Assembly (NCBI RefSeq): GCF_020921035.1
Contig: NC_063155.1
Coordinates: forward strand, 23,181,294-23,245,293
Source of the DNA: Rhodamnia argentea
Taxonomy: Eukaryota; Streptophyta; Magnoliopsida; Myrtales; Myrtaceae
DNA length: 64,000 nt
Direction of reading: 5' to 3'
A model generated the notes under the pieces. The model was given only the letters and a program-made list of their open reading frames with translations, ran no database searches and had not been told where the DNA came from. The translations under genes were made by a program, and so were the position numbers. Shown here piece by piece: positions 1 to 11,317 of this stretch; the stretch's first letter is position 1; each line of letters opens with the position of its first letter.

Positions 1-377
1 CCGTTTCGCCACATGGAGGAAGCAGTGGTAGCCAAAGAGGCTTAACACACCTCTTGTTATGGTATCAGTATCATCACGACCCCATCAACCACGTATGGCC
101 TTCGATTTCTACGGCCACCCCGATGAAACAGCTCATCCCAATCTCCATATTATGTATCTAGGATATGTCGAGAATAGGTTGTTTACTATAATCACTGGCA
201 ATCAGGAAAAGTATGGGTTGATAGGAGGAAGATCAATTCATATTGATGGAAAGCATAATGTTTGATAAGGTTTCCATAGTAGTCACGAATTCCTAATTGG
301 AGAGACCTTGCACCAACATTAGTATAAACTTCTCCATGAGAACACATAATTGTCATTTCTTCCTTGTTTTTAAGCAA
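1..377 (-). pseudogene. Degenerate GATA zinc-finger gene copy (middle exon, partial)
   Basis: The reverse strand of this stretch aligns with the middle exon of the GATA gene at 3837-4208. Both share a DYY(A/G)N(S/L)IKH block and the start of the zinc finger, NKRC. In this copy the second zinc-binding Cys codon has become Trp (TGG) and one base is missing just after it, so the following WRRGP segment is out of frame. The homologous sequence runs off the left window edge. It is read as a pseudogene of a tandem copy; a diverged functional gene is unlikely because of the frameshift. Confidence 0.7.
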
Positions 378-526
378 TTGATTGCATCACCAAAAAAGAG
401 AAATGTGTGTTGTGCTGAACATTATCGATAGAAATTATCCCTAGAGAGGAAACAGAACAACCAAAGATGAATTAACAAGTAATGCATAAACATAATAAAA
501 GAGAGATGAATGATATATCTTAAGTA

Positions 527-1084
527 GGGGTGAGCGATTCCTGGTTCATTCTAGGTTTTAGGTGGAACTTGGAACCTGCCCGCCGTAAGCGGTTCCCCAT
601 TTTTTGGAACCCGGAGCCTAACCCACATACCCTAGAACCCGAAACCTACCTTATCACGGGTTTGAAAAGTTTACCCAAGTTTCACATGTATTTTTACTTG
701 AGTGGTTTTATAGAATTATCATTTGTAATTACCACTATCCGGTTCTACAATCCATTGACCATAACTCATAGTTAGACACATGAAGAATATGAAATATTAA
801 CAAAGTAAAAGTCTCAGTCATGGATATCGTCGAAAATGGAAGCTCAAACTAATGAATCTATATTACACACTCATAATTAGATACCATGGAATACCGCAGG
901 ATCACGCGAAGATATAGAACAAGAAAATACAAATACTTGTTCTAGATTTTAGATACCCACCTGTTGCAACCGATTCTCCAATTTTTGAAACTTTAAACTT
1001 TCCCAATATACCTTGGAACCTATCATGCTTCCACCCAGTCGGTTTCCCAGTTCTCGATTCTACCTTAGAATCATGTTCACCCCT
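527..1084. mobile_element. Small hAT-like MITE inserted in the GATA pseudogene copy
   Basis: The ends are inverted repeats, TAGGGGTGAGC on the left and the complement of it (GTTCACCCCTTA) on the right. The interior is rich in GGTTC / GGAACC motifs with no coding capacity. The flanks carry a near-matching 8-bp duplication (ATCTTAAG and ATCTTACT). The paralogous stretch at about 4350-4400 has a single ATCTTAGT at the corresponding point and no insertion, so it serves as an empty site. TIR sequence and 8-bp duplication fit the hAT superfamily. Confidence 0.65.
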
Positions 1085-1085
1085 T

Positions 1086-1615
1086 ATCTTACTTAGTAAT
1101 TAAGTTATTAACGGTACCATTATACTGTAATTAGAAGTTGAAAATGGACAAGTTTAAATACCAGTAAGTCATAACCTTAATGTAAAATTGTCGAAAATTT
1201 GTTATTGGGGGACAAAAGGAGAATAACACAAAATTATTGCATCCTTTAAGATATAATAGTCTCTAATTATATGATCAATTTATAATAAACTTGCAAAGTT
1301 CGGCACATAAATACATAAGTTCAATAAAATATAGCATTATATTGAATGATTAATCACTATGATCACAAATGGATATTGCACTAGATTTGGTTCGTTTACC
1401 AAATTAATGAAGTATTCAAATGACATATGAGATATACTAATTTGATCACCATTTGTCAATCTTGCTCATCTTCCGAACTTCATCACTTGTTAGTAGAAGC
1501 ACCATTTTCTTATTCAAATATGAGAATTACACCATTAAAGCTAGATTTAACAAGAAATGATTATAATGTATTAGTGGTGCACTCTTTTTCCTTTAAGCGC
1601 ATAACCTCATAGAAA
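1086..1615. repeat. Segmental duplicate of GATA intron 1 (pairs with about 4385-4860)
   Basis: This stretch aligns over hundreds of bases, with many substitutions and small indels, to about 4385-4860 inside intron 1 of the GATA gene. Shared landmarks include GTAATTAGAAGTT, TTTACCAAATTAAT and GGAATGATCATAATGTATT-like blocks. With 1-480 matching 3851-4330, this shows that the whole exon 2 and intron 1 portion of the gene was duplicated about 3.85 kb apart. Confidence 0.75.
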
Positions 1616-3347
1616 GAATTGTTGAAGTCCAATGAGTGATTGTTTGCAAAACATATTATAGTCGCTTCTTTTTCGGTTCTCATTTTATAAGACTTCTAGA
1701 GATTAAAATTTATGCCATCATCCTTGCTGACATCCCATGCTTCACTAAACCAAAACTTGTTTTAAAGCGCTAGAATGTCATACATATTCATATTTATGTG
1801 TATGTGCGTGTGAGTGTGTGTATCAAAATCATAGGATTTTCATATGATACATATCCATAACTATCGTTGGCATAGGTAGTAATAGTTTAAAAAATTGACT
1901 AACTATTCGAATCAGCTATAATGAATGTTGATTGTGTTTACTTATACTATATAGTTAAAACTTACCGCAAAATAGAAGCATATGGCTATGTCAACATGAA
2001 ATATGAATCATAAGTTTCATCATCAACATGTCGGATTATTAGGTCCATCAAATGGGTGGGCTGGGTTAGGTTTGGGTCATGTCAAAAATAATTTTATCCA
2101 AATTGACCATTTTGACCCATTTCTATATAGAGCAATTAGCAACCCATACTTAATCCAATTTATACTCGATTCAATCTATATTACTAATTCACATCCATAT
2201 ATAACACAACTTATGAAAATCCATATCTTCTACCCATTTAACCCACTTTAATATTTAATGCAAAAAAACCACTTTAATATATTATTTAGATAAAATTTTA
2301 TATCAACTTAAAAAAAGTAAAATAACAAAATAAAAAGATGTAAGTAAATATAAAAAATCTAAGAGAATCCAAAAATCAAAAAACCAATAAAGAACTGCGA
2401 GATCTCATAGTTACAATGTACCCAAGTGCTATGAACAAGACTAAATAAATGGGCCGTGCATGGAATATTCCTAAACTTTATTGGCCTAAATATACCCCAA
2501 GGTCATCCGAGATCGAACCATCAACAACTATATTTCGTCTATATAACCAAAGGAAAAACTATGAAAATCAAGAAAGAACCTTGGAGTCTTTGTCATTTGG
2601 AGAGGGGGGGGGTTTGAGTGAATCGAGGTGAGCAAACTTTTTGAACTCTAGCTCTAAAGTTTCTTTCACAAATGAAGTCTATTACCCTATTAAAAAACGT
2701 ATAGAAAAGAGCATCAAATCCTAAGGATATTAGGTAAATTAAGGACGGGTCCATATAAATATGCAAGGCGTAAGAAACTTTCACTCCCAAAGAATCACTT
2801 TTTTACATGGATAGAAGCAACATAAGGAAAAAGAGGTCCACATCTCTGTCGTGACCTCCCCGAGGCGGATGTGTCAATTAATGGGCTTCTAACCCATGTT
2901 GACACATCTGCCTATTTTATGCCCATTACCCAAAAATCCCCAATACGTTTCAATAAGGCAAATCAGTGTCAAGTTAGGATCTTAGAGAGATTGAGAGAAT
3001 CTTGTGAGAAATCCTAAAATATAGTGATTGAGTGTCTTTGATTTATGTAAGAAGTTCTAGTCTCAATCGGTGTCTAGTTGCATTAGGATGTTTCTACTCA
3101 ACCTAACGGGAAGAGATAAGGCAATATAATGTTGCATCAAACATATTTCAAGTCAACAACCCAATATAATGTTACATCGAGAGATCAAACAAACAATAAT
3201 ATCTTATATACTCAAGAACTACAAAGGACACGAGCGGAGAATTTAGGAAATGATGAAACTTCAACAAGAGTCTTTCTCGGATTTGACATATATTATTTGG
3301 TAAAAGCTGAAATAATGAAACTCGATGTGATGATAGCTTTTTCCCTC
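1616..3347. other. Gene-poor AT-rich stretch between GATA copies
   Basis: No gene is supported here. Exon 1 of the left GATA copy would be expected near 2.1-2.4 kb but is not seen. Around 2030-2260 lies a stretch rich in GGGTT / AACCCATTT words that also appear near 28850-29200 and 47390-47570, probably a dispersed repeat. The short open frames have no recognisable protein features. Confidence 0.4.
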
Positions 3348-5588
3348 TCATGTAGCTGGCTTATGACGGGCGGTAGCGAGCTCATGCGATTGCTGCATAA
3401 GCACTTGAGTCCTCATTTTCTCTTCCTCCTTTCTATACTTGATTCCACATGCATTGCACAACGTCCGAAAAACAAGCAACACTCGTCAAATTCCAACAAT
3501 AACAAAGATGGATCTAATATTACACCAAAACCTCTTGTTTTTTCTTTGTGAATTTATCCATACTTTTCAAAATATATATTGTGAACAGGAAGTCAAAGAT
3601 GTGAAGTGATATAGCGGATGTATCTCGTTTTCTGACCTATAATATAGCTGAAGTGAAATCAATAAACTAAGTAAAATATAATCATACTTCACGGTGTAGT
3701 TCATAAATGAAAATGCTATGTATACGTCGTGTTTTATCCTATCTACTCCAAATCATCACAATTCAGCTCTAGCAAATAGCCAATCATGTTTGTATATAAA
3801 GGCTAGATAATGAAGGAAAGTTCGTAGGTTTCATACCTTTGGGCCAAGAGGGCCGCGGCGCCACATGGGGGAAGAAGTGGCGTTGCATAGAGGGTTGGCA
3901 CACCTCTTATTAGGATTGTCGGTATCATTGTGACCCTGTCGACGACGTCCAATTGGTAACTTTTGAGGCCCATTGGATGAAGAGCTCATCCCCGATTCCA
4001 TATTATTTATATGGGATATGTCGACAAATTGGTTGTTTACAATCATACCAGGAAAAATAGGAGGGTGATTAGGAGGATGATCAATTCCTGTTGGGGAAGC
4101 GCAGTGCTTTATAGAGTTTGCATAATAGTCATGCATTTCCAATTGGAGCGGCCCTCCACTGGCATCAACATGAACTCCACCATGAGGCACATGTTTGTCC
4201 TTGTCCTCCTAGTTATTCAAGCAATTAGTTGCATCAACAAAGAAAAGCTTATGCTGTGTTGAGCATAGTTGTAATTGAAATTAACATTGGAGAGAGGAGA
4301 AAATCATCAAAGATGAATTATCAATTAATACATAAACATAACAAAAAATAGATGAATGATATCACTACAATAATCTTAGTATTTAAATTATCAATAGTGT
4401 GTCTTATTTTGTAATTAGAAGTTCAAACATTGCACAAGCTAGTCGGACCCTTAATGTATAATCGCTAGAATTATTATGTTAACACAGACGGAATAATGCA
4501 AAAGTTGTTGTATAGATGTATTAGTCTCTATATGTGATCTTTCAATGAGCAGGTGAAGTTCATCACATAGATGAGAAACCAATCCTCATTTCTATAAATC
4601 AAAATTTGGCACTTTATCCAATGATTAGTCATAACTCATACTAATCGAAAATGTATAGTGAATTGGACGCTGTCCATTTACCAAATTAATTAAGCATGCA
4701 AATGACCTATAGATAGGCACTAGCTTGATCACCATCTTAAGTCTAGTAAGCAAGCAGTATGATGCAAATTTCATCTATTGATCTTCACCATCGATTAGTT
4801 GGAACACCGTTTTCTTATGCAAATGGGAGGATTAGATAGACCTAACTAGGAATGATCATAATGTATTACTTTCTTTTCACCGCGTAACCTACTTAAAACT
4901 AAGAGGCACCGAGATTGAAAACGCAAAACGTAACGGTTTAGCTGATGATATTTCCTTTTCTGTTGCAAACGGGAGGATTAGATAGACTTAACTAGGAATG
5001 ATCATAATGTATTCCTTTCTTTTCACTGCGTAACGTACTAAAAACTCTAAAGACACCGAGGTTGAATACGTAAAACGTAGCTATTTAGCTTATGATATTT
5101 CCTTTTTCTTTTGCAAATGGGGAGAATTAGATAGACTTAACTAGGAATGACCATAATGTATCTCTTTCTTTTCACCGCATAACCTACTAAAAACTAAAGA
5201 CACTGAGGTCAAAAACGCAAAACGTTTTAGCTTATGCATTTTCCTTTTTCGATATATCTAGCCATAACATGAGATTCCTCCTAACTTTGCGATTATCATC
5301 GGCTCTATTGGAGAAAATAAAACAATCTAAAATGATTTAAAAGGACAAAAAAAAAGACCTGAAAACAAGAAACTGAAGTAACCATACCCGGGGGTGAAGA
5401 GCAAGATGACTCCAGTCGACATGGTCATTAGCAGCCAGAAGAGTGGGGTCAAATTGTTGACCCTGATTTTTGGGTGGATTTTCGTCATTATCAGGTAATC
5501 CCAGCCGTAGTTCCAGGTCCAGCTTGTTCTTCACCACGTCAGAGCCGTTCATGGCAGCAGCTGCTTGTCGAACCCCCTCAGAATCCAT
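3348..5588 (-). CDS. GATA-type zinc-finger transcription factor (GATA29-like) with EAR motif
   Basis: Three coding exons on the minus strand: 5588-5388, 4208-3837 and 3464-3348, giving 229 residues. Exon 1 encodes an LDLEL (LxLxL) EAR repression motif at residues 23-27. Exons 2 and 3 join to form a finger C-X4-C-X18-C-X2-C (Cys170, 175, 194, 197) with WRRGPLGPK and LCNACGIKYRKEEEK. The four-residue spacing between the first two cysteines and the KEEE tail resemble Arabidopsis GATA29 as I remember it. By family it should bind GATA-containing promoter DNA in the nucleus; the EAR motif suggests recruitment of co-repressors. Donors at exons 1 and 2 are GTATG. The acceptor before exon 3 reads CGG where CAG is expected (3467-3465), so the last exon may not be spliced in. 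The start is the only ATG giving the EAR-bearing exon. Either a decaying gene or a non-canonical intron; the gene identity itself is fairly secure. Confidence 0.75.
4811..5250. repeat. Three tandem copies of a unit of about 147 bp in GATA intron 1
   Basis: Three consecutive units begin near 4811, 4956 and 5102. Each reads TTGCAAATGGG-AGGATTAGATAGAC-TTAACTAGGAATGATCATAATGTAT, then CTTTCTTTTCACCGCGTAAC, then a CACCGAGGT...CGCAAAACG block. Differences between units are mostly point changes. The left GATA copy has only one diverged unit (about 1503-1610), so the triplication followed the gene duplication. Confidence 0.8.
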
Positions 5589-6884
5589 GGTCGGTGCGTA
5601 TCTGAAAATGTAGCTTCTTTTTCTTTTCTTTATTTATGTAGCAAAGCTAGGAAATTGGTGTACATGCTCAAACAATCCAAAAAAAAAAAATGTTTTTTTG
5701 ATGTGTTCTATAGCGCGAGAGAGAGAGACCTGGCCATGCAGGAAACACGATAATGACATGTAAATTAAATAGCAAAACGACTGTAGTCATCATAATCTGA
5801 GACCTCATGAGGATGGTCGCATCTCTTCTACAGAAGCTTTCATAACGTATGCACACTTTTGTCTTCTTCTGACCGCACGAAAGATCGGTTATCTAAACTC
5901 GCGTCAAGGGAGACCATCAACCATTATAACGGGGCTAGCAGAAAAGATCGATGATCTGAACCCTAGATCGAATGCAATCGTGGTTTGAGCACCGATCTAA
6001 GATTCTATGGCTGGAAGGAACCAAAAAGAATAAGAAGCCCGAAAATGGACGGAGCATACTCTACTCCCGTTCCCATGGGTCAAGTCAATCACAGATAATC
6101 AATGAACTCGGTGACTTTTTTATTGATCTGACGGTGTTCAACCAAACCAACGAGTCAAAACTTACTGCGTCATTAATCCAATTAACTCTTGGGAGAAAAA
6201 GAGAGAGAGAGAGAGAGAGAGAGAGGAGGGAACATGGAATAAGAGAATTTATGAAATCTCTAGGGAAAAATCCATTACGAACAGATCTAGCGAACTGATC
6301 AAAATCATAATTCTTTCGCATTTCTATTGTATGTTTTCGTGCGTAAATTTGCACCGGTGGCTAGATTTGCATTTTGAGAAGCCATTTTGAGGGCCTTGAC
6401 CTATATTTTTTTTGTAAGATCAAGCTCATGGTAAAACTCTTAAGAGAATCTCTTACAGAGGAGGGGAGAGAGAGAGAGAGAAAGAGGGAGAGAAGGGAGG
6501 GAGGGAGAGAGACTTACAGTCAACCTAGAGAAGAAACCTTGTAAATGAGCAAAGGGTGGGCAAAGGGTGGGCGAAGGGGGTGTCAACCTGATTTTGTGCG
6601 GAGTGGAGAGAAGCCAAACATTTAAAGGCGATTTATACAGAGAGTGAGTGTGCTCGTAAGGGAAGTGTTTTGAAATACCATTTCATGGAGCACAAATGTG
6701 TGATTACCCAAAATTAAGAAGCAATTGGGTTTTGACACGTGTAAAGTTAGCTCCTTAAGATCATACTTATCAAAACAATCATGCATTGGCCAAAAATCAA
6801 GTCAAGAAAAGACAAGAAATTTAAGTTATAAGCCTAATTTGGAAATATATCTAGCCATCACTTACCTGTCATTTTGATTGTAAG
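5589..6884. other. Upstream region of the GATA gene with GA-rich tracts
   Basis: This lies 5' of the GATA start on the minus strand. It carries an (AG)n microsatellite at about 6200-6224 and a GA-rich tract at 6463-6512, which read as CT-rich on the gene strand, a composition common in plant 5' leaders and promoters. No coding region is supported. Confidence 0.4.
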
Positions 6885-7475
6885 TGTGTCAATTCAGTCA
6901 TAAACCATTTTAATTGTGTCAATTTAGTCATAAACATCTCCATGTTTTGACAATTGAGTCCATCCGGCCACTTTTGACTAGAAACAAATGACATGAACGA
7001 TGTACGACTCACGTGACGTGGGCGCCGACGTGGATATTTTTAATAATTTTTAAATTTTTTATTCTTTTTTTCTCTTTATTATTAATTTTTTGCTGAGGGT
7101 TGGCTAGGGTTGCAAACCTACCCTCGTCGGCGGGGCTCACACGGGGATAGGCCGTCATGACCCTCACCCAAACCTAAGCGAGGGCCATGACACCCTCACC
7201 TCAATGTCGGCGAGGGTTGTCGCCCCTTGGTCGTGGCCGGCAACCCTTGAAGGCCCTCAGCCCAAAAAAAAAATATTAAAAAATATTTAAAATGTCCATG
7301 TCATCACCGATCGAGCTACGCAGGATGATCGGTGTCCACATCAACAATTTTTTTGTCAAAATTGACCGGATGAATTCAATTGGTAATTCATCAAAAGGTT
7401 TAAGACTCAATTGGTATATTTAAAAAATTTATGGTTGAATTGACACAACGCACAAATATAATAGGTTTATGACTT
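6885..7475. mobile_element. Foldback / MITE-like element with GC-rich core
   Basis: The left arm contains TGTCAATTCAGTCATAAACC repeated in slightly changed form about 30 bp later. The right arm contains the complement (GGTTGAATTGACAC). The arms flank a core with AT-rich shoulders and a GC-rich centre (7085-7260) holding GAGGGTTG / CAACCCTCG words. Elements at 9221-9935 and 46130-46480 have the same architecture. No open reading frame spans it, so it is non-autonomous; superfamily not determined. Confidence 0.6.
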
Positions 7476-7639
7476 TTTTGTATTTTTCCCCATCCATCAA
7501 TGCATCGATCAAAGAAATTATAAAGATCGTACGATAAAGCAAACTCCAATATTCACATAAATGTTTCCATCTATGTAGAAAACGGTTTTTTTTCTTTTAT
7601 AGACGACGACAGAGGTGCGTAGTTGCGATTGATGATCTA

Positions 7640-9160
7640 ACTAGTTTATTATACTTTAATCGGTTTCATTAGCTTCTATTCGACCGCAGATGACCGTACT
7701 TCAGTGAGATTTGCATAACTCATTAAGGCAAAACAGGTCTTGGATCCGTCACGTGCTCATTCAAAAAAGCCAAAGATTTAGCAAAGTCATCATCGTAAGG
7801 CACGAGGCATATGGAGAATGGGCACGTGCTAATATTCCACTAAATAGGTAATTTCGTAGATGGTGATGATGATTAGAGTATTACAACCAAGAGTCCGATG
7901 AGCTCCTCTCCTTTTTGGCAACTTCCTAATTAGGGTTTGTCCTGGCTGTAACTAAGTGTCCTTGGATGAATATGGAAGTATTTCATAAGGTATATACGTA
8001 CATTTATACATTAGCTTTGGTATATGGCAAGTACATCATATCATTTTCCGTTTTTGACATTCGAGGAGCTGAGTAAGTTCATGGGTGTATTCTCTTTTAG
8101 TCCAAAATGGCTCAAAAAAGGAGTTTCAAAACCAGAAAGTTCATGTATAGTATTGTGAAGTACCAATTTGGATCTATAACGTAGAGAAAGTGGAATAAAA
8201 AGCTGGTTCCCTTTGTTTCTATATTCTGTTAGTATTTGAGTATTTCGGGATTACGTTATAATTTATTTTTAAAAATGATAATTCTACCCAAATGATAATT
8301 CTTTCCCGCCACACCCAGACAGGATAAGGATAGTTATGATCGGCCCCTCCCTCACAAATCCGTAACGTTCCTCCCACGATTTTATGTTTAATATTTGGAA
8401 AAGTCCAATATTAACAATGTTTCATGACCGTTATAGTGTACATTCGTAATTAATGATCTCAATAGTTTTTCGCATTTTGGGCGACTTCGTATACTTAATT
8501 AGCTTCTATACGACGAACAAGACCGTACGTTATATGATCGGCCTCACCCTACACAAATCCATAACGTTCCCCCCACAATTTTATGTTTAAAATTTGAATA
8601 AGTTCAGTATTACCAACGTTTCATGATGACGTTGCAGTGCATATTCGCAGTTAATAATCTCAATGGTTTTTCATATTTTGGGCGACTTCATTTACTTAAT
8701 TAGCTTCTATTCGACGGACCCGACCGTACGATAGTACGATAGAGAAATTAGAATAACCCGTTAAGGTAAAACATATCTCGGATCTGACTCGAGCTCATTC
8801 AAACCCCAAAAATTGCCAAAATTACGTCGATGTACTGGACAATCATCAAATTGAGCAAAAATAATCGACGTAGGTGCGTGACCCGAATGTCAATGACATA
8901 GGCATATGACGAATGCAGAGGTGCTAACATTTCTCTACGTAGGTAATTCACAGATTGTAGTATACAACCAAGTGGTCTAGTGAGTTCCTCTCCTTTTTGT
9001 AATTTTGTAGTTATAATTAAAGGCCCTTGGATGCAATGGAAGCATTTCACAAAGGGACATTGCTAGCCAGTACATGTCCTTATAAATGGACATTTATCAG
9101 TTAGTGTTTTTTCTATATGGCTAGTACGTCTCATGGGTGTGTTCTCTATGTGTCCAAAAT
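7640..9160. repeat. Diverged direct duplication of about 0.5 kb plus a 0.2-kb internal repeat
   Basis: Blocks at about 7660-8060 and 8690-9100 share ordered landmarks: AGCTTCTATTCGAC, a CTCATTCAAA block, GTGCTAA, GGTAATT, TACAACCAAG, AG(C/T)TCCTCTCCTTTTT and CCTTGGATG-AT. Between them, about 8331-8526 and 8533-8728 are near-tandem copies sharing TTTTATGTTTAA and TTTTGGGCGACTTC. No protein is encoded. Confidence 0.65.
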
Positions 9161-9220
9161 CGGTCCCAAAAAAAAAAAAAACGTTTGGGAAAACTAAAAA
9201 AAAAAAATTCCTAAACATAT

Positions 9221-9935
9221 TGCATTTGTGCCAATTCAATCCTAAACTATTCAATTTAATCAATTTGATCTTAAACATTTTTATAATTTGCTAATTAAAT
9301 CATAAACCTTTGATGATTTGCCAATTTAGTCCTTCCAGCTAAATTTGATCGGAACTCGCTTTGGTGGCAATTTAGTCAACACCAACCATCCTACGTAACA
9401 CGACCGGTATTGACGTGGATAATCTATTAAATATTTATGATTTTTCTTTTCTTTTTTTTTCTTTTTTTTCCTAACCCTAGGCCGGCAAGGTCGACTCGCG
9501 AGCCAATCCTCTCCTGGTCCGGGCGAGGGAGTCGAGACTCTCACCCGCCAACGACAAGGGTTGCTAGGGCCCTCGCATGTAGCCGGCGACTATCAACTAG
9601 CAACCTCACCGGCCCAAGGTTATAAAAAGAAAATGAAATAAAAAAAGAACATAAGAAACAAATATAAAAAATGATAAAATTATATGTAAAAAATTATTCA
9701 CGTTAGTGCTGGTCATATCACGTAGGAAGGGCGATACCGACTAGGCCGCCATGTTAGTGATTTTTGGCTCAAATTTTCCAAAAGCACTAAATTGGAAAAT
9801 CACCAAATGATTTAGGACTAAATTGGCAAAATTGAAAAATTTAAGATTGAATTGGCAAATTGTCAAAGGGTTTAGGGCAAAAATGTGCAAATTGAAAAGT
9901 TAGGACTGAATTGACACAAGTATAATAGGTTTAGA
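9221..9935. mobile_element. Foldback element, second member of the GC-core family
   Basis: The left arm holds several short repeats of the type CCAATTCAATCCTAAACTATT and the right arm their complements (GGACTAAATTGGCAAAATTG, GATTGAATTGGCAAATT). The centre (9475-9620) is GC-rich with GGGTTGCTAGGGCCCTCGC, echoing the core at 7085-7260. Coding capacity is absent. Confidence 0.6.
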
Positions 9936-11317
9936 GCTTTTACAATATAATAAATATTCACAAATGACAATTTTAATGAATACCCACCCTTCCCAACCCA
10001 AACGGAGTGGATAAAACCTGCAACAATGGATTTTGGGTGGGGATATATTGGAGGTGTATCTTGACCTTTCTCAAGGGGAACCACAAAATATATATATTAC
10101 TAAGTCAAAAGTTTTGTGCAGACTCTTCCAAGGCCATGTCAATTGCAATTTTGAAATTTCGATTTAATTAATTTAACATGTAAATAATTTCATGTAGGAG
10201 TTGGCTCTAATTTATTATATGTAGATTAGAAATTCAGGTATAGTGTACTTCTGCGAACCAGAGTTATCATGGATAAATGGACTTAGTTACGCTAGATAAA
10301 TTTAACGCTTTTTCAATACAGTTTCTCTTTATTTTCACAAATAGTTTGCAAGCAATCTTGGTCTCCTAAACTAGTATATGTGATGAGTAATCATGTGGGT
10401 GCGCAATCAAGAATTTAGCACTCAATAAATCAAAGCAATAAATAAATCACTAGAAATAGGGCAAATCCCAATGTAATTAAGTGAAGCATAATTTCATTAT
10501 GCTTAGAATTTTTCAATATCTGCAAGATACAAAATTATGATTTCTAAATGCAATAACATTTAGTTTTTTTTTCAGTTTTTCTTCTTGTGGTTGCAATTTT
10601 AATCTAAATTCTATGATTACATGAATTCCAATTTAACATGCATGAATTATTAGACTAATGACGTGTAACATGGATGACCTAATTCTAATGAAGGGCAAAA
10701 ATTATTAACTAATCTAACATGATATGCAATCTAATTTATATGAGCGTAACCATGCAACCGCAGAATTTATGACATGACAACGATGACATGACTATGAGGA
10801 TGATGCGGCAATCATGACATAGCGATCATGAGGACATGACAATGCGATGATCTGCAATGATGCAACTAATTCTATGTGACATGCATGGCTTTTTTTATAA
10901 TCTTCTTTTAAACTAATATAGGAAATAACCTAAAATATATACCAAAAAAAAATTAAACTAGGAAATAATCTATATTGAGTCTTGTTCTAAATTAGGTAAT
11001 TTCCTAATTATTCATGGTTCCTAAATATGCAATCTATCATAATTTTCTAACTGGAATGTCAAACCTTGATCTGAGATATCTAGATAAGGATATTTGAATT
11101 AGGACACCGAGTAAATTGACCAAAGCAATGTGCTAGATTATCACTAGGCTCAACTACACCGATCTCACAATGTCGACCCCCCACGCAGTGACACTACTAT
11201 CATAGGAACTAGTGTAGGTAAGGAAATGTCGAAGCCAACGCTAAATAAATAAGACCTGAGTATCTCATCACAAAATTTTCTCATGAGCCAGTAAAATGAC
11301 GCATCTCGTATCTCTTG
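9936..11317. other. AT-rich intergenic region
   Basis: No gene is supported. A tract at 10768-10870 is dense in ATGACATG / CATGAC words, a degenerate simple repeat. The remainder is AT-rich with no protein-like frame. Confidence 0.4.

Noticed and set aside
4811..5250. Triplicate repeats considered as a CRISPR-like array
   Set aside because: Units of about 147 bp without short repeat/spacer organisation, in an intron of a plant gene.
9437..9625. Short frames across 9.3-9.6 kb
   Set aside because: They fall in the GC-rich core of a foldback element and show no protein-like features.
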